A stretch of 64,000 nt of DNA from Polyangium fumosum. GTDB taxonomy: Bacteria; Myxococcota_A; Polyangia; Polyangiales; Polyangiaceae. Under the pieces are notes generated by a model. It did not search any database, was not told the origin of the DNA, and was given only the letters and a program-made list of their open reading frames with translations. The position numbers and the translations under genes were made by a program. This document shows, piece after piece, positions 34,771 through 45,835 of the stretch (the stretch's first letter is position 1; each line of letters opens with the position of its first letter). The stretch spans positions 1 to 64,000 of the forward strand of contig NZ_SSMQ01000002.1 of assembly GCF_005144585.1 (NCBI RefSeq). Reading direction: 5' to 3'.

Positions 34771-35946
34771 ATGCTTCGGGCCCGCGCCCCTTCCTTGATC
34801 CTCGCCTCCCTCGCGTCGCTCGGCCTCGCCGCCGATGCGCACGCCGAGAGCGCGGTGCGCTTGCGATGGTCCGCGCCGGAAGGGTGTCCCACGGCCGAGG
34901 TGGTCTCGGCCGAGGTGGATCGATTGCTCGGCGGCCGAGGCGCGCAGGCCGCGCCGCTCGACGTCACGGCCGAGGTGAAGCGCGACGAGGCGGGGCGGTA
35001 TCGGGTTCGGCTGGAGACACGGAGCGAGGAGGGACCCCGGACGCGTGAGGTCGAGGCCACCTCCTGCGCAGCCCTCGGCGAGGCCGCAGCCTTGATCATC
35101 GCCATGATGATCGATCCGGACGTGATCGCCGAACCGCCGCCGGAGGTCCCCCCCACGACCCGAACGGAAGCGCACATCACCACGAGCCCTCCCCCCCACG
35201 ACCCGAACCGAAGCGCGCATCGGTCCGAGCCCTCCCCCCCACGACCCGAACCGAAGCGCGTATCGGTTCCGGCCCTCCCCCCCACGACCCAAACCGAAGC
35301 GCGTATCGGTCCGAGCCCTCCCCCCCACGACCCAAACCGAAGCGCGCATCGGTTCCAGCCCTCCCCCCCACGACCCGAACCGAAGCGCGTATCGGTTTCG
35401 AAGGTCCCTCTGTCGGTATCCCCACAACCGCCACCGCCGCCGATGGCCCTCTCCGTGCGTGCCCTCGCCGACGCCGGCACCTTCCCCACCCCCACCCTCG
35501 GCCTCGGCGCCGCGATCTCCCTCTTCGTCGGCAACTACCGCCTCGAAGCGGGCCTCACCTACCTCCCGACGCGCACCTTTCCCTTCCCCACCCTCGGCAC
35601 CGCCACCGGCGACATCGACCTCACCCTCGCCCACGTCGGCGCCTGCGCGGCCTTCTTCCGGCGCCCCCGCATCGAGCTCGGCCCCTGCGTCGCCTTCGAG
35701 GCCGGCCGGATCCAGAGCTCCAGCGCCGGCGTCTCCTCCCCGGGCCAGGGCGCCGCCCCCTGGCTCGCCCTCTCCGCCGGCGGACGGTTCGGCTGGATGT
35801 TCGCGCGGCCCGTCGCCCTCGTCGTCGGCCTCGGCGCCGGCGTGCCCATCGTCCACCCGGACCTCGTCATCTCGGGCCTCGGCACCGTTCACCGCGCCTC
35901 GCCCGTCGTCGGGCGGGCCGAGCTCGGCTTCGAGGTGCGGTTCTGA
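34771..35946 (+). CDS. secreted/outer-membrane-type protein with frame-rotating repeat linker
   Basis: A 391-aa protein. A signal peptide (LILASLASLGLAADAHA) is followed by a small alpha/beta domain (about 25-115, with two Cys: EGCPTAEVV and ATSCAALGEAA). A Pro/Arg/Thr linker (about 125-215) is coded by six copies of a 43-base repeat. Residues 225-391 are beta-barrel-like (GLGAAISLFVGNYRLEAGLTYLP, LALSAGGRFGWMF, ending AELGFEVRF), consistent with an outer-membrane barrel. This N-domain/barrel layout recurs in myxobacterial proteins of unknown function (recollection). It starts 13 bases after the nuclease gene, and a sigma-factor gene follows. Confidence 0.75.
   Translation: MLRARAPSLILASLASLGLAADAHAESAVRLRWSAPEGCPTAEVVSAEVDRLLGGRGAQAAPLDVTAEVKRDEAGRYRVRLETRSEEGPRTREVEATSCAALGEAAALIIAMMIDPDVIAEPPPEVPPTTRTEAHITTSPPPHDPNRSAHRSEPSPPRPEPKRVSVPALPPTTQTEARIGPSPPPHDPNRSAHRFQPSPPRPEPKRVSVSKVPLSVSPQPPPPPMALSVRALADAGTFPTPTLGLGAAISLFVGNYRLEAGLTYLPTRTFPFPTLGTATGDIDLTLAHVGACAAFFRRPRIELGPCVAFEAGRIQSSSAGVSSPGQGAAPWLALSAGGRFGWMFARPVALVVGLGAGVPIVHPDLVISGLGTVHRASPVVGRAELGFEVRF
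35149..35402. repeat. 43-base tandem repeat, six copies, in coding sequence
   Basis: The anchor cacgacc recurs at 35154, 35197, 35240, 35283, 35326 and 35369, exactly 43 bases apart each time. Because 43 is not a multiple of 3, successive copies are read in successive frames. They give three different peptides in turn (PPTTRTEAHI, PPHDPNRSAHR, PPRPEPKRVSV), and the cycle runs twice. The copies differ at only a few positions. Confidence 0.95.
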
Positions 35947-35992
35947 GATTTTTGATCACGGAACGAGAAGGCGCCGGCCACCAAGGACACGC

Positions 35993-36628
35993 TTGCCCCC
36001 TTCCGCCTCCTGCCACGCTGCCCTCCCCTCGCCGCTCGCCCCCGAGTCCACGGCCGCGGCGCGCCCGGGGGGTGGGGGCGAGGTGGTCGCCGTGCCCCCC
36101 TTCGAAACCGTCTACGAGGAGCATTTCGATCTCGTCTTCCGCAACGTGCGCCGCCTCGGCGTCCCCGACGCGCTCGTCGACGACGCCGTGCAGGAGGTCT
36201 TCCTCGTCGTGTATCGCCGCCTCGGCCAGTTCGAGGGCCGCTCCTCGCTGAAGACGTGGATCTGCTCCATCGTCACGCGCGTCGCGAGCGACCACCGGCG
36301 CGCCCTGCGGCGAAAGAGCCCGCACGCCTGCGGCAAGGCCGAGGCCGTCGACGTCGATTCGGTGCCCGACGAGCGCACGGAGGGCCCGCACGAGTTTACC
36401 GTTCGGCTCGAAGGCGCGCGCCTCTTGCACAAGCTGCTCGACGAGCTCGAATTCGACAAACGCACCGTGCTCGTGCTCGCCGAGCTGGAGCAGATGACGG
36501 CGCCCGAGATCGCGGACGCGCTCGGGGAAAACGTGAACACCATTTACGCGCGGCTGCGGGCGGCGCGGCGCGATTTCGAGCAAGTGGTCGCCCGGGAGCG
36601 GGCGCGCGACACGTGGAGGCTCCGATGA
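35993..36628 (+). CDS. ECF-like sigma-70 factor
   Basis: A sigma-70-family protein, 211 aa from the TTG at 35993 (AAGGA just upstream). A GTG at 36083 would give a tighter 181-aa ECF-type product, so the start is uncertain. Region 2 is FDLVFRNVRRLGVPDALVDDAVQEVFLVVYRRLGQF...LKTWICSIVTRVASDHRRAL. Region 4 is LELEQ-type: LDELEFDKRTVLVLAELEQMTAPEIADALGENVNTIYARLRAARRDF. There is no region 1 or 3, as in ECF factors. Its stop overlaps the next start (ATGA), coupling it to a membrane protein that is probably its regulator. Confidence 0.88.
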   Translation: MPPSASCHAALPSPLAPESTAAARPGGGGEVVAVPPFETVYEEHFDLVFRNVRRLGVPDALVDDAVQEVFLVVYRRLGQFEGRSSLKTWICSIVTRVASDHRRALRRKSPHACGKAEAVDVDSVPDERTEGPHEFTVRLEGARLLHKLLDELEFDKRTVLVLAELEQMTAPEIADALGENVNTIYARLRAARRDFEQVVARERARDTWRLR

Positions 36629-37446
36629 GCGAGCTCGGCCCCGAAGCCCGGGCCATCCTTCTTGCAGGGCGCGACGGGGACGAGCCCTCGCCCGCCGATC
36701 GCGCCCGCCTGCGCCGATCGATCGCGGCCGCGATTGCCGCAGGTGGAGCAGCTTCGGTCGGGGGCGAGGGCGTCGCCGACGCCGCGACGACGAAGCTCGG
36801 CGAGGTCGCCGCCGCCACGAAGATCGCCTCCGCTGCCAAGACCAGCGCCGTGGTTTCCCTCGGTGGTCTCGCGTGGAAAGGAATGCTTGCCTTGATCGTG
36901 GGCGGCGCCGCCTCTGCCGTGGCGATCCTCGGGCCCACGGCGACGCACGTGGAGACGCCCCCCGCGGCGACACACCTCGAAGCGCCCGCACCCTTCGGAC
37001 AAACCCCGCCCGCGCAAAAGCCGGCGGAGGTCGAGGTGCGGCCTTTGGAGGCTCTCCCCACGGACGAACCGCCGCCGCCTGCGCCCGCGCTCCCGAATAC
37101 ACCGGTGGTGAATGCGCTTCCCAAGCGGCCGGCGGCGCCCCTCGCGACGAACGAGCCTCCCCCGGCGCCCGTGGACCCGCTGCTCGCCGAAACGAAGCGC
37201 CTTCGCGCCGTGCACGGCGCCATGAAGGAAGGGGATCCCGAGCAGGCCTTGCGTTTGCTCGACGAGACCTCGGCGGGCGCGGAAGGGCAATCGCTCCGCG
37301 CGGAGCGGACCGCGGCGCGCGTGCTCGCGCTCTGCAAGCTCGGCCGCGTCGCCGAGGCCCGCGCCGAGGCAGCCAGGTTCCTCTCGGAGAGCCCCGGTTC
37401 GCCGCTCGCCGATCGCGTGCGGAAGGCCTGCCCCGCGAGCCCTTAA
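36625..37446 (+). CDS. single-pass membrane protein, putative sigma regulator
   Basis: A 273-aa protein whose ATG overlaps the sigma-factor stop. The N-terminal 70 residues are soluble and helical. One membrane helix (KGMLALIVGGAASAVAIL, about 86-103) is followed by a long Pro-rich spacer (105-190). A C-terminal helical pair (MKEGDPEQALRLLDET...AARVLALCKLGRVAEARAEAARFL) looks like one or two TPR-type repeats. The coupling and topology suggest an anti-sigma or sensor partner, but no classical zinc anti-sigma motif is present, so this is inference. Confidence 0.7.
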   Translation: MSELGPEARAILLAGRDGDEPSPADRARLRRSIAAAIAAGGAASVGGEGVADAATTKLGEVAAATKIASAAKTSAVVSLGGLAWKGMLALIVGGAASAVAILGPTATHVETPPAATHLEAPAPFGQTPPAQKPAEVEVRPLEALPTDEPPPPAPALPNTPVVNALPKRPAAPLATNEPPPAPVDPLLAETKRLRAVHGAMKEGDPEQALRLLDETSAGAEGQSLRAERTAARVLALCKLGRVAEARAEAARFLSESPGSPLADRVRKACPASP

Positions 37447-37575
37447 CATTTCGACACGGATCGGCGGACGTCCGGCCACGAAGACAGACGAAGACCCGGA
37501 CAACCGCGCCGTGCGTCCCTCGCGCGGGCGAACGGACGCGCACGCCCATTCCTCCACGAGAAAGACGGTCCTCCC

Positions 37576-38739
<1,164 letters not shown>

Positions 38740-38750
38740 CCCCCCCGCCG

Positions 38751-38781
38751 CGCCCGCCGGCGCCGGAGGGCCCGGCGGGCG
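38751..38781 (+). terminator. GC-rich hairpin after the MopE-repeat gene
   Basis: CGCCCGCCGG (38751-38760) pairs perfectly with CCGGCGGGCG (38772-38781) across an 11-base loop, starting 12 bases after the TAA. No T-run follows, so it is a GC-type terminator candidate or mRNA 3'-end stabiliser. Confidence 0.5.
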
Positions 38782-38989
38782 ACGCGGAGGTTCCGTAGCA
38801 GCCTCCGCGCGCCAAAGGTCGGCTTCCCCACGGCTCGTCCTCGGTCCCTCGGAGGGGGTCGGAGAAACCTTCCGGCCAACGCGATTTTTTTCGTCACATC
38901 GGTTCGCAGCGGGAACTCTCTCGATGAAGGCTGGGGGGCCGTTCGTCCCGCCCGGGGCCTCTTGTTCGTTCTTCCGAGGAGAGTACGCC

Positions 38990-39655
38990 ATGATCAGTGG
39001 GCATATCGGCGCAGGTCAGTACATTCTTTTTCAGCGCGATCCGCGCGTTCCGAGCGCGCCGCTGCTCGAGGTCGGGCGCCTCGTGGTGACGGAGCTCGAC
39101 GGGGATACCCGCGTCGAGCACTGGTTCCTGTACACGAGCGCGCCCGTCGGTTCCGGTTACGCGGAGTACGTCCGCCCGAGCAGCTCGTTCCTGGGCACGC
39201 CGGTGGGTCTGTCGTTCCGGGGCACCGGCGCGCCGCCGGCCAGCTTCAACGTGAACGACTACCTCGCGCGGCTGACGATCTCGACGGGTTGTGGCATCGA
39301 GTACATCGAGGCGCGTTGCGACCGGCTCGCCTCGAACAACGCCGGGAGCATCTCCGCCGCGATGCCGAGCCTGCCGCAGCAGGTCGACCTCGGCATCTAC
39401 GACATCACCCAGGGCAACCGGCGCGTCGGCGTGCTCGTCGTGACGCCCATCGCCAGCGGCACCCTGGAGACGTGGCACCTCTTCGACCGCGTCACGACGA
39501 GCACGCTGAACAACCTCAACGAGGCGCCGTACAGCGCCCCTGACGCGAGCCTCGGCGGGACGTACGCGCTGACCTACCTCGGCGCCGTGAACACGCCGGA
39601 TCTCACGGGCCGCGCCGTCGTGACGGTGAACGCGCTCTGCGCCGTGGCCGCGTGA
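38990..39655 (+). CDS. hypothetical beta-rich protein
   Basis: A 221-aa protein. The ATG at 38990 follows a good site (gaggagagtacgcc), so the upstream ATG at 38924 is rejected. It has no signal peptide. Short alternating hydrophobic strands (LLEVGRLVVTELDGDTRVEHWFL, ARLTISTGCGIEYIEA, VGVLVVTPIASGTLETWHLF, LTGRAVVTVNAL) suggest two similar beta modules of about 100 residues each. The motif EHWFLY in the first half is echoed by ETWHLF in the second, so it may be an internal duplication. The function is unknown. It converges on the kinase gene at 39661. Confidence 0.7.
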   Translation: MISGHIGAGQYILFQRDPRVPSAPLLEVGRLVVTELDGDTRVEHWFLYTSAPVGSGYAEYVRPSSSFLGTPVGLSFRGTGAPPASFNVNDYLARLTISTGCGIEYIEARCDRLASNNAGSISAAMPSLPQQVDLGIYDITQGNRRVGVLVVTPIASGTLETWHLFDRVTTSTLNNLNEAPYSAPDASLGGTYALTYLGAVNTPDLTGRAVVTVNALCAVAA

Positions 39656-39660
39656 AACGA

Positions 39661-42459
39661 CTAGGCGCGTGGCATTCCTTCGAGCGCCTCCTCCACCGAG
39701 AGCACATCCATCCGATCCCGTCGCCGATCCACAGGGACGAGCGCGACGAGCCTGTCGACGTCGTCCCTCCCCCACGTGACCGGCACCCCGGCCACCACGA
39801 AGAGCGCGAGCGCCTGCACGCCCACGCCGGGGATCGGGCATGTCCGCGCCGCCTCGACGAAGGCCTGCACCTCGGCCTCCGGCAAATCGCCGCCGTGCGC
39901 GAGGAAAAGCCCCGCGCAGAGCAGCGCGCCGACACGCTCCTGCAAAGGCCGCCACACACGGTAGGCCCGGCCGGCGAGGTCCCGCGCGAGGGCGCGATCC
40001 CCCGCGCGGTGGGCGACCGCGGCCTCGGTCAGGCATACGAGCGCTTCGAGGTCCGAGCCGCCCACGAGCGGCGTCGCCTCGACGAGCTCGTGGTCCACGG
40101 GACCGCCGTCGATCACGCCCATCCGGTACGCGACCGATCGGAGGATCCACTCGGCTCGGCCCGCGCAAACGGCATGGCGGCAGTGCCGCGCGAGGGCGAG
40201 CGCCTCCTCGGCTGTGGCCTTCGCCTCCTCGAAACGAAACGCTTCGAGCAGCGCCGAGGCCCCGAAGAGCAGCGCCCACAGCCGCGCCACGGGCCAACCC
40301 TCGCCCGCCGCCGCCGTCAGATGGCACGCCGCCGCCTCGTCGAAGCGACCCTGCCGATACCGCAGCCGTCCGAGCCAGCTCGCCGCGCGCGCCTGCGCGA
40401 CCCGATCCCCTCCGGCCTCGGCCCACGCCGCGACCTCGGCGATCGTCGCCTCCTCGGCCGCGAGCGCCCCGCGCCGCGCCGCGAGCACCCGCACGCCCTG
40501 CCGCCGCAATTCGAGCGCCGGATCCGTGAACGGCGGCACCTCGGCCGCTGCCACGAGCACGCGGGACGTCCAGGGCCCGGCCGCGAGCGCCGCGCGCACG
40601 AGCGCCGCGAGGTGCGCGAGCGTCGGATCGTCGGCCGCGCCGGGCCGGCAAAGCTCGTAGAGCACCCGATCGAGCGCCGTCGACGTGTTCTCCGCGAGCG
40701 CGATCTCCACCCACGACGCGAAGAGCCGCGCCCGATCCTCGCGCGACGCCTGCGGATTCTGCCGGAGCATCCGCAGGCCCTCCGTGAGCAGGAGCGTCGC
40801 CCGCGTGGTGCGCCCCTCGGCCGCGAGCCGTTGCGAGGCCCGCACGACCTCCCGCGTCACGTCGGCCGCGCTCTCCCGATCGTCGGCGGCGCCCTTGAGC
40901 AGGTGCATCAGCCGGCCCGGCGCGCCGAGCGGCAAGGCCGCGGCGAGCGCCCGGTGCGCGCGCTGCTGCGCCTCGACCGTCCAGAACTCCTCCACATTCG
41001 GCCAGAGCACCGGGAGGAATTTCCCCTCGGGCAGCGGGCGCAAGACCTCCGCGCGCACGAGCTCGTCGAGCTCGACCTCGACGTCCTCCGGATCGTCGCC
41101 GCGCGCCTCGGCCAGCACGCCCACGTCCGCGTGCGGGAACGCGAGCGCCACCCATGCGACGAGGTCCCACTGCCGCAGCGTCAGATGGCGCCGCATCGCG
41201 CCCGTGTCGTCGTGCGGCGCGACCACGAGCCCCGCTTCGAGCACCTCGATCGCCTCGCGATCCATGGCCACGCGTTCGCCGTCCCAGCGCGCAAGGCCCG
41301 CGCGCACCCACGCTTCGAGCTCCCGCGCGACGAGCGCAGGCTCGCCCGCGGTCCGCGCGAAGAGCACCCGGGCGGCGTCCTCTTGCAGATACAGCAGGCG
41401 GTTCGGACCGGAGAACAAGGCCTGGAGCGCCGCCACCGTGCGCGGCGGCTGCCGATCCCGCGGCATCAGGACCGGACGGAGCGGCGGCGGGACGCGGCTC
41501 GAACGTGTCGAGGGGATGACGCGATCCCGCAGCCGCACCACGACCTCCGCGGCCGAGCGGGGTCGATCCGCGGGGTTCGTGGCGACGAGCTGATCGAGCA
41601 CGAGCGCCACCTCGAAGGGCAGGCTCGGGACGAGCGTGCGCAGGTTCGGCGCAGGTTCGTTCAGGCGCGAAAGAATGAACGCGCACATGTCACGCTTCTC
41701 ATGGGGGACGCGCCCCGTGAGCGCGAGGTACGCCATGACGCCGACGGCGTAGAGATCGGTGCGCGCCGTGGCGCGTTGCTCGCGGAACTGCTCGGGCGCG
41801 AGGTACGAGAGCGTGCCGACGATCTGCCCCGCGTCCGTGATCGGATCCGGCGACGCGGCGGAGGGCGACGAGAGGCCAAAATCGAGGACCACGGGGCGCT
41901 TGTCCGGCCCCACGAGCACGTTGTCGGGCTTGAGATCGCGATGAACGATGCCCACGGCGTGGATCCGCGCGAGCGTCTCCAGCAGGCCGACGAGGACGGG
42001 CTCGAGCTCCTCCCAGGAGCAAGGGACGCTCACGCCGGGGAAAGGCCGGCCCATGATGCGCTCGGTCACGAGGAAGGGGCTGTCGCCTTGGAGGCCCTCG
42101 TCGACGAGGCGCACCACGCCGGGCAGGCGCAGGAGCCGCAGCACCGCGATCTCTCGTTGCGCGCGCGCCGCGCAGGTCGCCGACACCGAGCGCAGCACCT
42201 TCAGCGCGACCCGCTCGCCCGTGAGCGTGTCCTCCGCCTCCCACACCGCGCCTTGCCCGCCGCGGCCGAGGAGCGAGACGAGCACGTACCGCTCCGCGAC
42301 CCGGTTGCCCGCTCTCTCCTCACGCTTGGGGGGCACGGGCACGTCGTCGATGCGCGCGACCTCGCGCAGGAACGAGTCGTCCGACGCGTCGTCCGACGAG
42401 GAGCTCCCCGCGAGCGTGGACATGAGCCAGGCGAAGCTCTGCGACGACATCGTGCTCAC
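39661..42459 (-). CDS. Ser/Thr protein kinase with large C-terminal TPR-like region
   Basis: A 932-aa protein starting at a GTG (42459) that overlaps the upstream sigma-like gene; an ATG lies 9 bases further in. The kinase domain (about 58-330) is complete: GRGGQGAVW (P-loop), Lys87 in VALKVL, HRDLKPDN with catalytic Asp175, Asp193-Phe-Gly, and LSYLAPEQ. It is followed by a helical region of about 580 residues with TPR-type pairs (ARAASWLGRLRYRQGRFDEAAACHL) and a PknK-like layout, but I see no Walker motif. No membrane helix is evident, so it is probably cytoplasmic. Overlap with the sigma gene suggests the kinase and sigma factor form one signalling unit. Confidence 0.9.
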   Translation of the reverse strand: MSTMSSQSFAWLMSTLAGSSSSDDASDDSFLREVARIDDVPVPPKREERAGNRVAERYVLVSLLGRGGQGAVWEAEDTLTGERVALKVLRSVSATCAARAQREIAVLRLLRLPGVVRLVDEGLQGDSPFLVTERIMGRPFPGVSVPCSWEELEPVLVGLLETLARIHAVGIVHRDLKPDNVLVGPDKRPVVLDFGLSSPSAASPDPITDAGQIVGTLSYLAPEQFREQRATARTDLYAVGVMAYLALTGRVPHEKRDMCAFILSRLNEPAPNLRTLVPSLPFEVALVLDQLVATNPADRPRSAAEVVVRLRDRVIPSTRSSRVPPPLRPVLMPRDRQPPRTVAALQALFSGPNRLLYLQEDAARVLFARTAGEPALVARELEAWVRAGLARWDGERVAMDREAIEVLEAGLVVAPHDDTGAMRRHLTLRQWDLVAWVALAFPHADVGVLAEARGDDPEDVEVELDELVRAEVLRPLPEGKFLPVLWPNVEEFWTVEAQQRAHRALAAALPLGAPGRLMHLLKGAADDRESAADVTREVVRASQRLAAEGRTTRATLLLTEGLRMLRQNPQASREDRARLFASWVEIALAENTSTALDRVLYELCRPGAADDPTLAHLAALVRAALAAGPWTSRVLVAAAEVPPFTDPALELRRQGVRVLAARRGALAAEEATIAEVAAWAEAGGDRVAQARAASWLGRLRYRQGRFDEAAACHLTAAAGEGWPVARLWALLFGASALLEAFRFEEAKATAEEALALARHCRHAVCAGRAEWILRSVAYRMGVIDGGPVDHELVEATPLVGGSDLEALVCLTEAAVAHRAGDRALARDLAGRAYRVWRPLQERVGALLCAGLFLAHGGDLPEAEVQAFVEAARTCPIPGVGVQALALFVVAGVPVTWGRDDVDRLVALVPVDRRRDRMDVLSVEEALEGMPRA

Positions 42460-43085
42460 CCGTCCTCGTCGAGCAGGCCCTCGCGGCGGGCCATCTCGCG
42501 CAGCCGGTCCTTCAGGAGCTGGAACTTCTTGCGTAGCCTCATCGCCTCGCGGCGTTTGTCCTCGGCCGAGAGGGGCGGCTCGTCCTCGCCGCGCAGCACC
42601 ACGGCAAGCTCGTCCCAGGGCAGCTTGCGGTCCACGCGGAGCATCAGCAGCTCCTGGTCCTCCTCGGGGAGCGAGGCGCGCAGCGCGGCGAGGCGGCTGC
42701 GTGTCGTCGTCCGCAGATACGCGGCCGTGCGCTCGCGAACCTCGGCCATGACGCCCGAGAGCTCGGCGCTGTCGAGCTCGCCCTCGCGCTTGCGCCTACG
42801 CGCCGCGTCCCTGCGAACGTGAACCGAGGTCTTCCGCGCGACGGCGTAGGCGAAGGTGCGGAAGGAGGCGTGGCCCTCGAAGCGCTGGAGCCCCTGCCAG
42901 AGCGCCTCCCCGAAGCGGGAGAAGACCTCCTCGGCGTCGCTCTCGTCGCGGTGCAGGGCCGCGAGGAACGCGTAGATCTCGGGCCCGTACGTCGCGAGCA
43001 GGGCCGTCGCGACGCCTCTCAGGTCTCCTCTGGCAAGGCGGGTCCCGAGTTCACGCTCGAGATCGCCCCGATCCTCCGCGGTCAT
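42456..43085 (-). CDS. sigma-70-family factor, ECF-like
   Basis: A 209-aa protein with ATG at 43085. The N-terminal part resembles sigma region 2 (IYAFLAALHRDESDAEEVFSRFGEALWQGLQRFEGHASFRTFAYAVARKTSVHVRRDAARR). The C-terminal part resembles region 4 (LAALRASLPEEDQELLMLRVDRKLPWDELAVVL), ending in a basic tail. The DNA-recognition helix is shorter and less typical than in the sigma factor at 36 kb, so promoter specificity or even activity is uncertain. Its stop overlaps the kinase start (GTGA), a strong coupling signal. Confidence 0.8.
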   Translation of the reverse strand: MTAEDRGDLERELGTRLARGDLRGVATALLATYGPEIYAFLAALHRDESDAEEVFSRFGEALWQGLQRFEGHASFRTFAYAVARKTSVHVRRDAARRRKREGELDSAELSGVMAEVRERTAAYLRTTTRSRLAALRASLPEEDQELLMLRVDRKLPWDELAVVLRGEDEPPLSAEDKRREAMRLRKKFQLLKDRLREMARREGLLDEDG

Positions 43086-43192
43086 GGTGACGTGGTCCCG
43101 GAGCCCGAACGCCGAGCCGACGTCGTGCCCTCGGTCCATCCTACACCATGGGGCGGTTCTCCGATCGCCCATGTCCCCGCCGGCCCTGCGCC

Positions 43193-44212
43193 CTAGCCCT
43201 TCGCGTCCCTCGCGCATCGGAACCCGCTCATCACCATCCGGTAGCGCGCCGGGTGGTGGACGCGGTTCGTCGAGCGGAGCCCCGTCGCGTGATAGTTGAA
43301 GCCGCCGCCACGCAAGACGCGCTCGCATTCGGTCGGGATCTTGTTCGACCCGGTAAAACCCTGCTGGCGCTTTCGCCGGAGCTCCGCGTAGGCTTCGAGG
43401 GTCTCCTCGCACGACCCGCCGCGCCCCTCGGAGGCGCCGGCGCGCTTGTAGGCGAACGGATCGTAGATGTCCTCGGCCCACTCCCACACGTTGCCGGCGA
43501 GGTCGTGGTGCCCATAAGGACCACGCCCCGCGGGGTGTGTCCCGACATCCGCCGTGACGCTGACCGCGAAGACCGCGCGCTCGGGCCCGGGCGGCGAGTG
43601 TCCCCACGGGTAGAGCCGACCGCTCTCGCCGCGCGCCGCCTTTTCGAGCTCCGCCTCGCGCGGGAGGCGCTTGTCCACGAATGCGCAATAGGCACGCGCG
43701 CTGTCCCACGAGACGCTGCTCACGGGTTGCTTCGGGCCCCGGAACCGTTTGTCCGGGCCCACACCATTGCGATCCGCGTTGCTCGGCTCGGGCGGCGGGC
43801 AGAGCTTCGCCTCGATGCAGCGGGCGTAGGCGCCGTTCGTCACTTCGAACTCGTCGAGGTAATAGGCCGGCAGCGTCACGGTGTGCGCCGGCCATTCGTC
43901 GGCCTCGCCGCCCGTGTCGGCGCCCATCGTGAAAGGCCCCGCGGGCACGAGGATCATGCCGTCCACGCGGGCCGGGAGCGCGCTCGTCTCCGGGGGGGCG
44001 GGCGGCGGGGAAGGCTCCACCGGCGCGGGCGGCGCGGGTTTTTTGGGTTCGAGCGGCGGCGGCGCGGCGATCGACGGCGGATTCGGGACGACCGGCAGCG
44101 GCTCGGGCGGTGGCGCGGAGGGCCCGACCTCGGGCGTGGGCCCGCGGCTCGAGCAAGCCATCGTGAGGAGAAGGGCCCCGAGGAGAAGGGGCCTGCGGAG
44201 GGATCGAAGCAT
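43193..44212 (-). CDS. FGE-sulfatase-domain lipoprotein
   Basis: A 339-aa protein with ATG at 44212 and a lipoprotein signal (LLLGALLLTMACSS). A Pro-rich spacer (about 25-80) leads into an FGE-sulfatase domain: MILVPAGPFTMGAD, YYLDEFEVTNGAYARCI, PVSSVSWDSARAYCAFVDKRLPREAE, LYPWG, AGNVWEWAEDIYDP, RVLRGGGFNY and a terminal MSGFRCARD. This copy keeps the canonical FGE/EgtB-type pattern better than the other two in the window. It may sit in the envelope and bind or modify a partner. It lies upstream of the sigma/kinase pair, separated by 107 bases. Confidence 0.88.
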   Translation of the reverse strand: MLRSLRRPLLLGALLLTMACSSRGPTPEVGPSAPPPEPLPVVPNPPSIAAPPPLEPKKPAPPAPVEPSPPPAPPETSALPARVDGMILVPAGPFTMGADTGGEADEWPAHTVTLPAYYLDEFEVTNGAYARCIEAKLCPPPEPSNADRNGVGPDKRFRGPKQPVSSVSWDSARAYCAFVDKRLPREAELEKAARGESGRLYPWGHSPPGPERAVFAVSVTADVGTHPAGRGPYGHHDLAGNVWEWAEDIYDPFAYKRAGASEGRGGSCEETLEAYAELRRKRQQGFTGSNKIPTECERVLRGGGFNYHATGLRSTNRVHHPARYRMVMSGFRCARDAKG

Positions 44213-44278
44213 CACGGGCAGCGGCGGATCACGACTTTGACATGAGGATTGGAAGGCAAGGCCCGCGAGGAGTCAACT

Positions 44279-45751
<1,473 letters not shown>

Positions 45752-45835
45752 GGGCGTGGGTGCTCCCTGGGAAAACGCCCACGATCGTACCGCGCGGAGC
45801 CGCGGCGCCACAAGGCGCATGCGCGGCGCGCCTTC

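Noticed and set aside
35149-35402. Regularly spaced repeats considered as a CRISPR array
   Set aside because: The whole 43-base unit repeats with no variable spacers, and it lies in an open reading frame.
38924-38989. Upstream ATG for the hypothetical beta-rich protein
   Set aside because: The ATG at 38990 has a strong ribosome-binding site and the extra 22 residues look untranslated.
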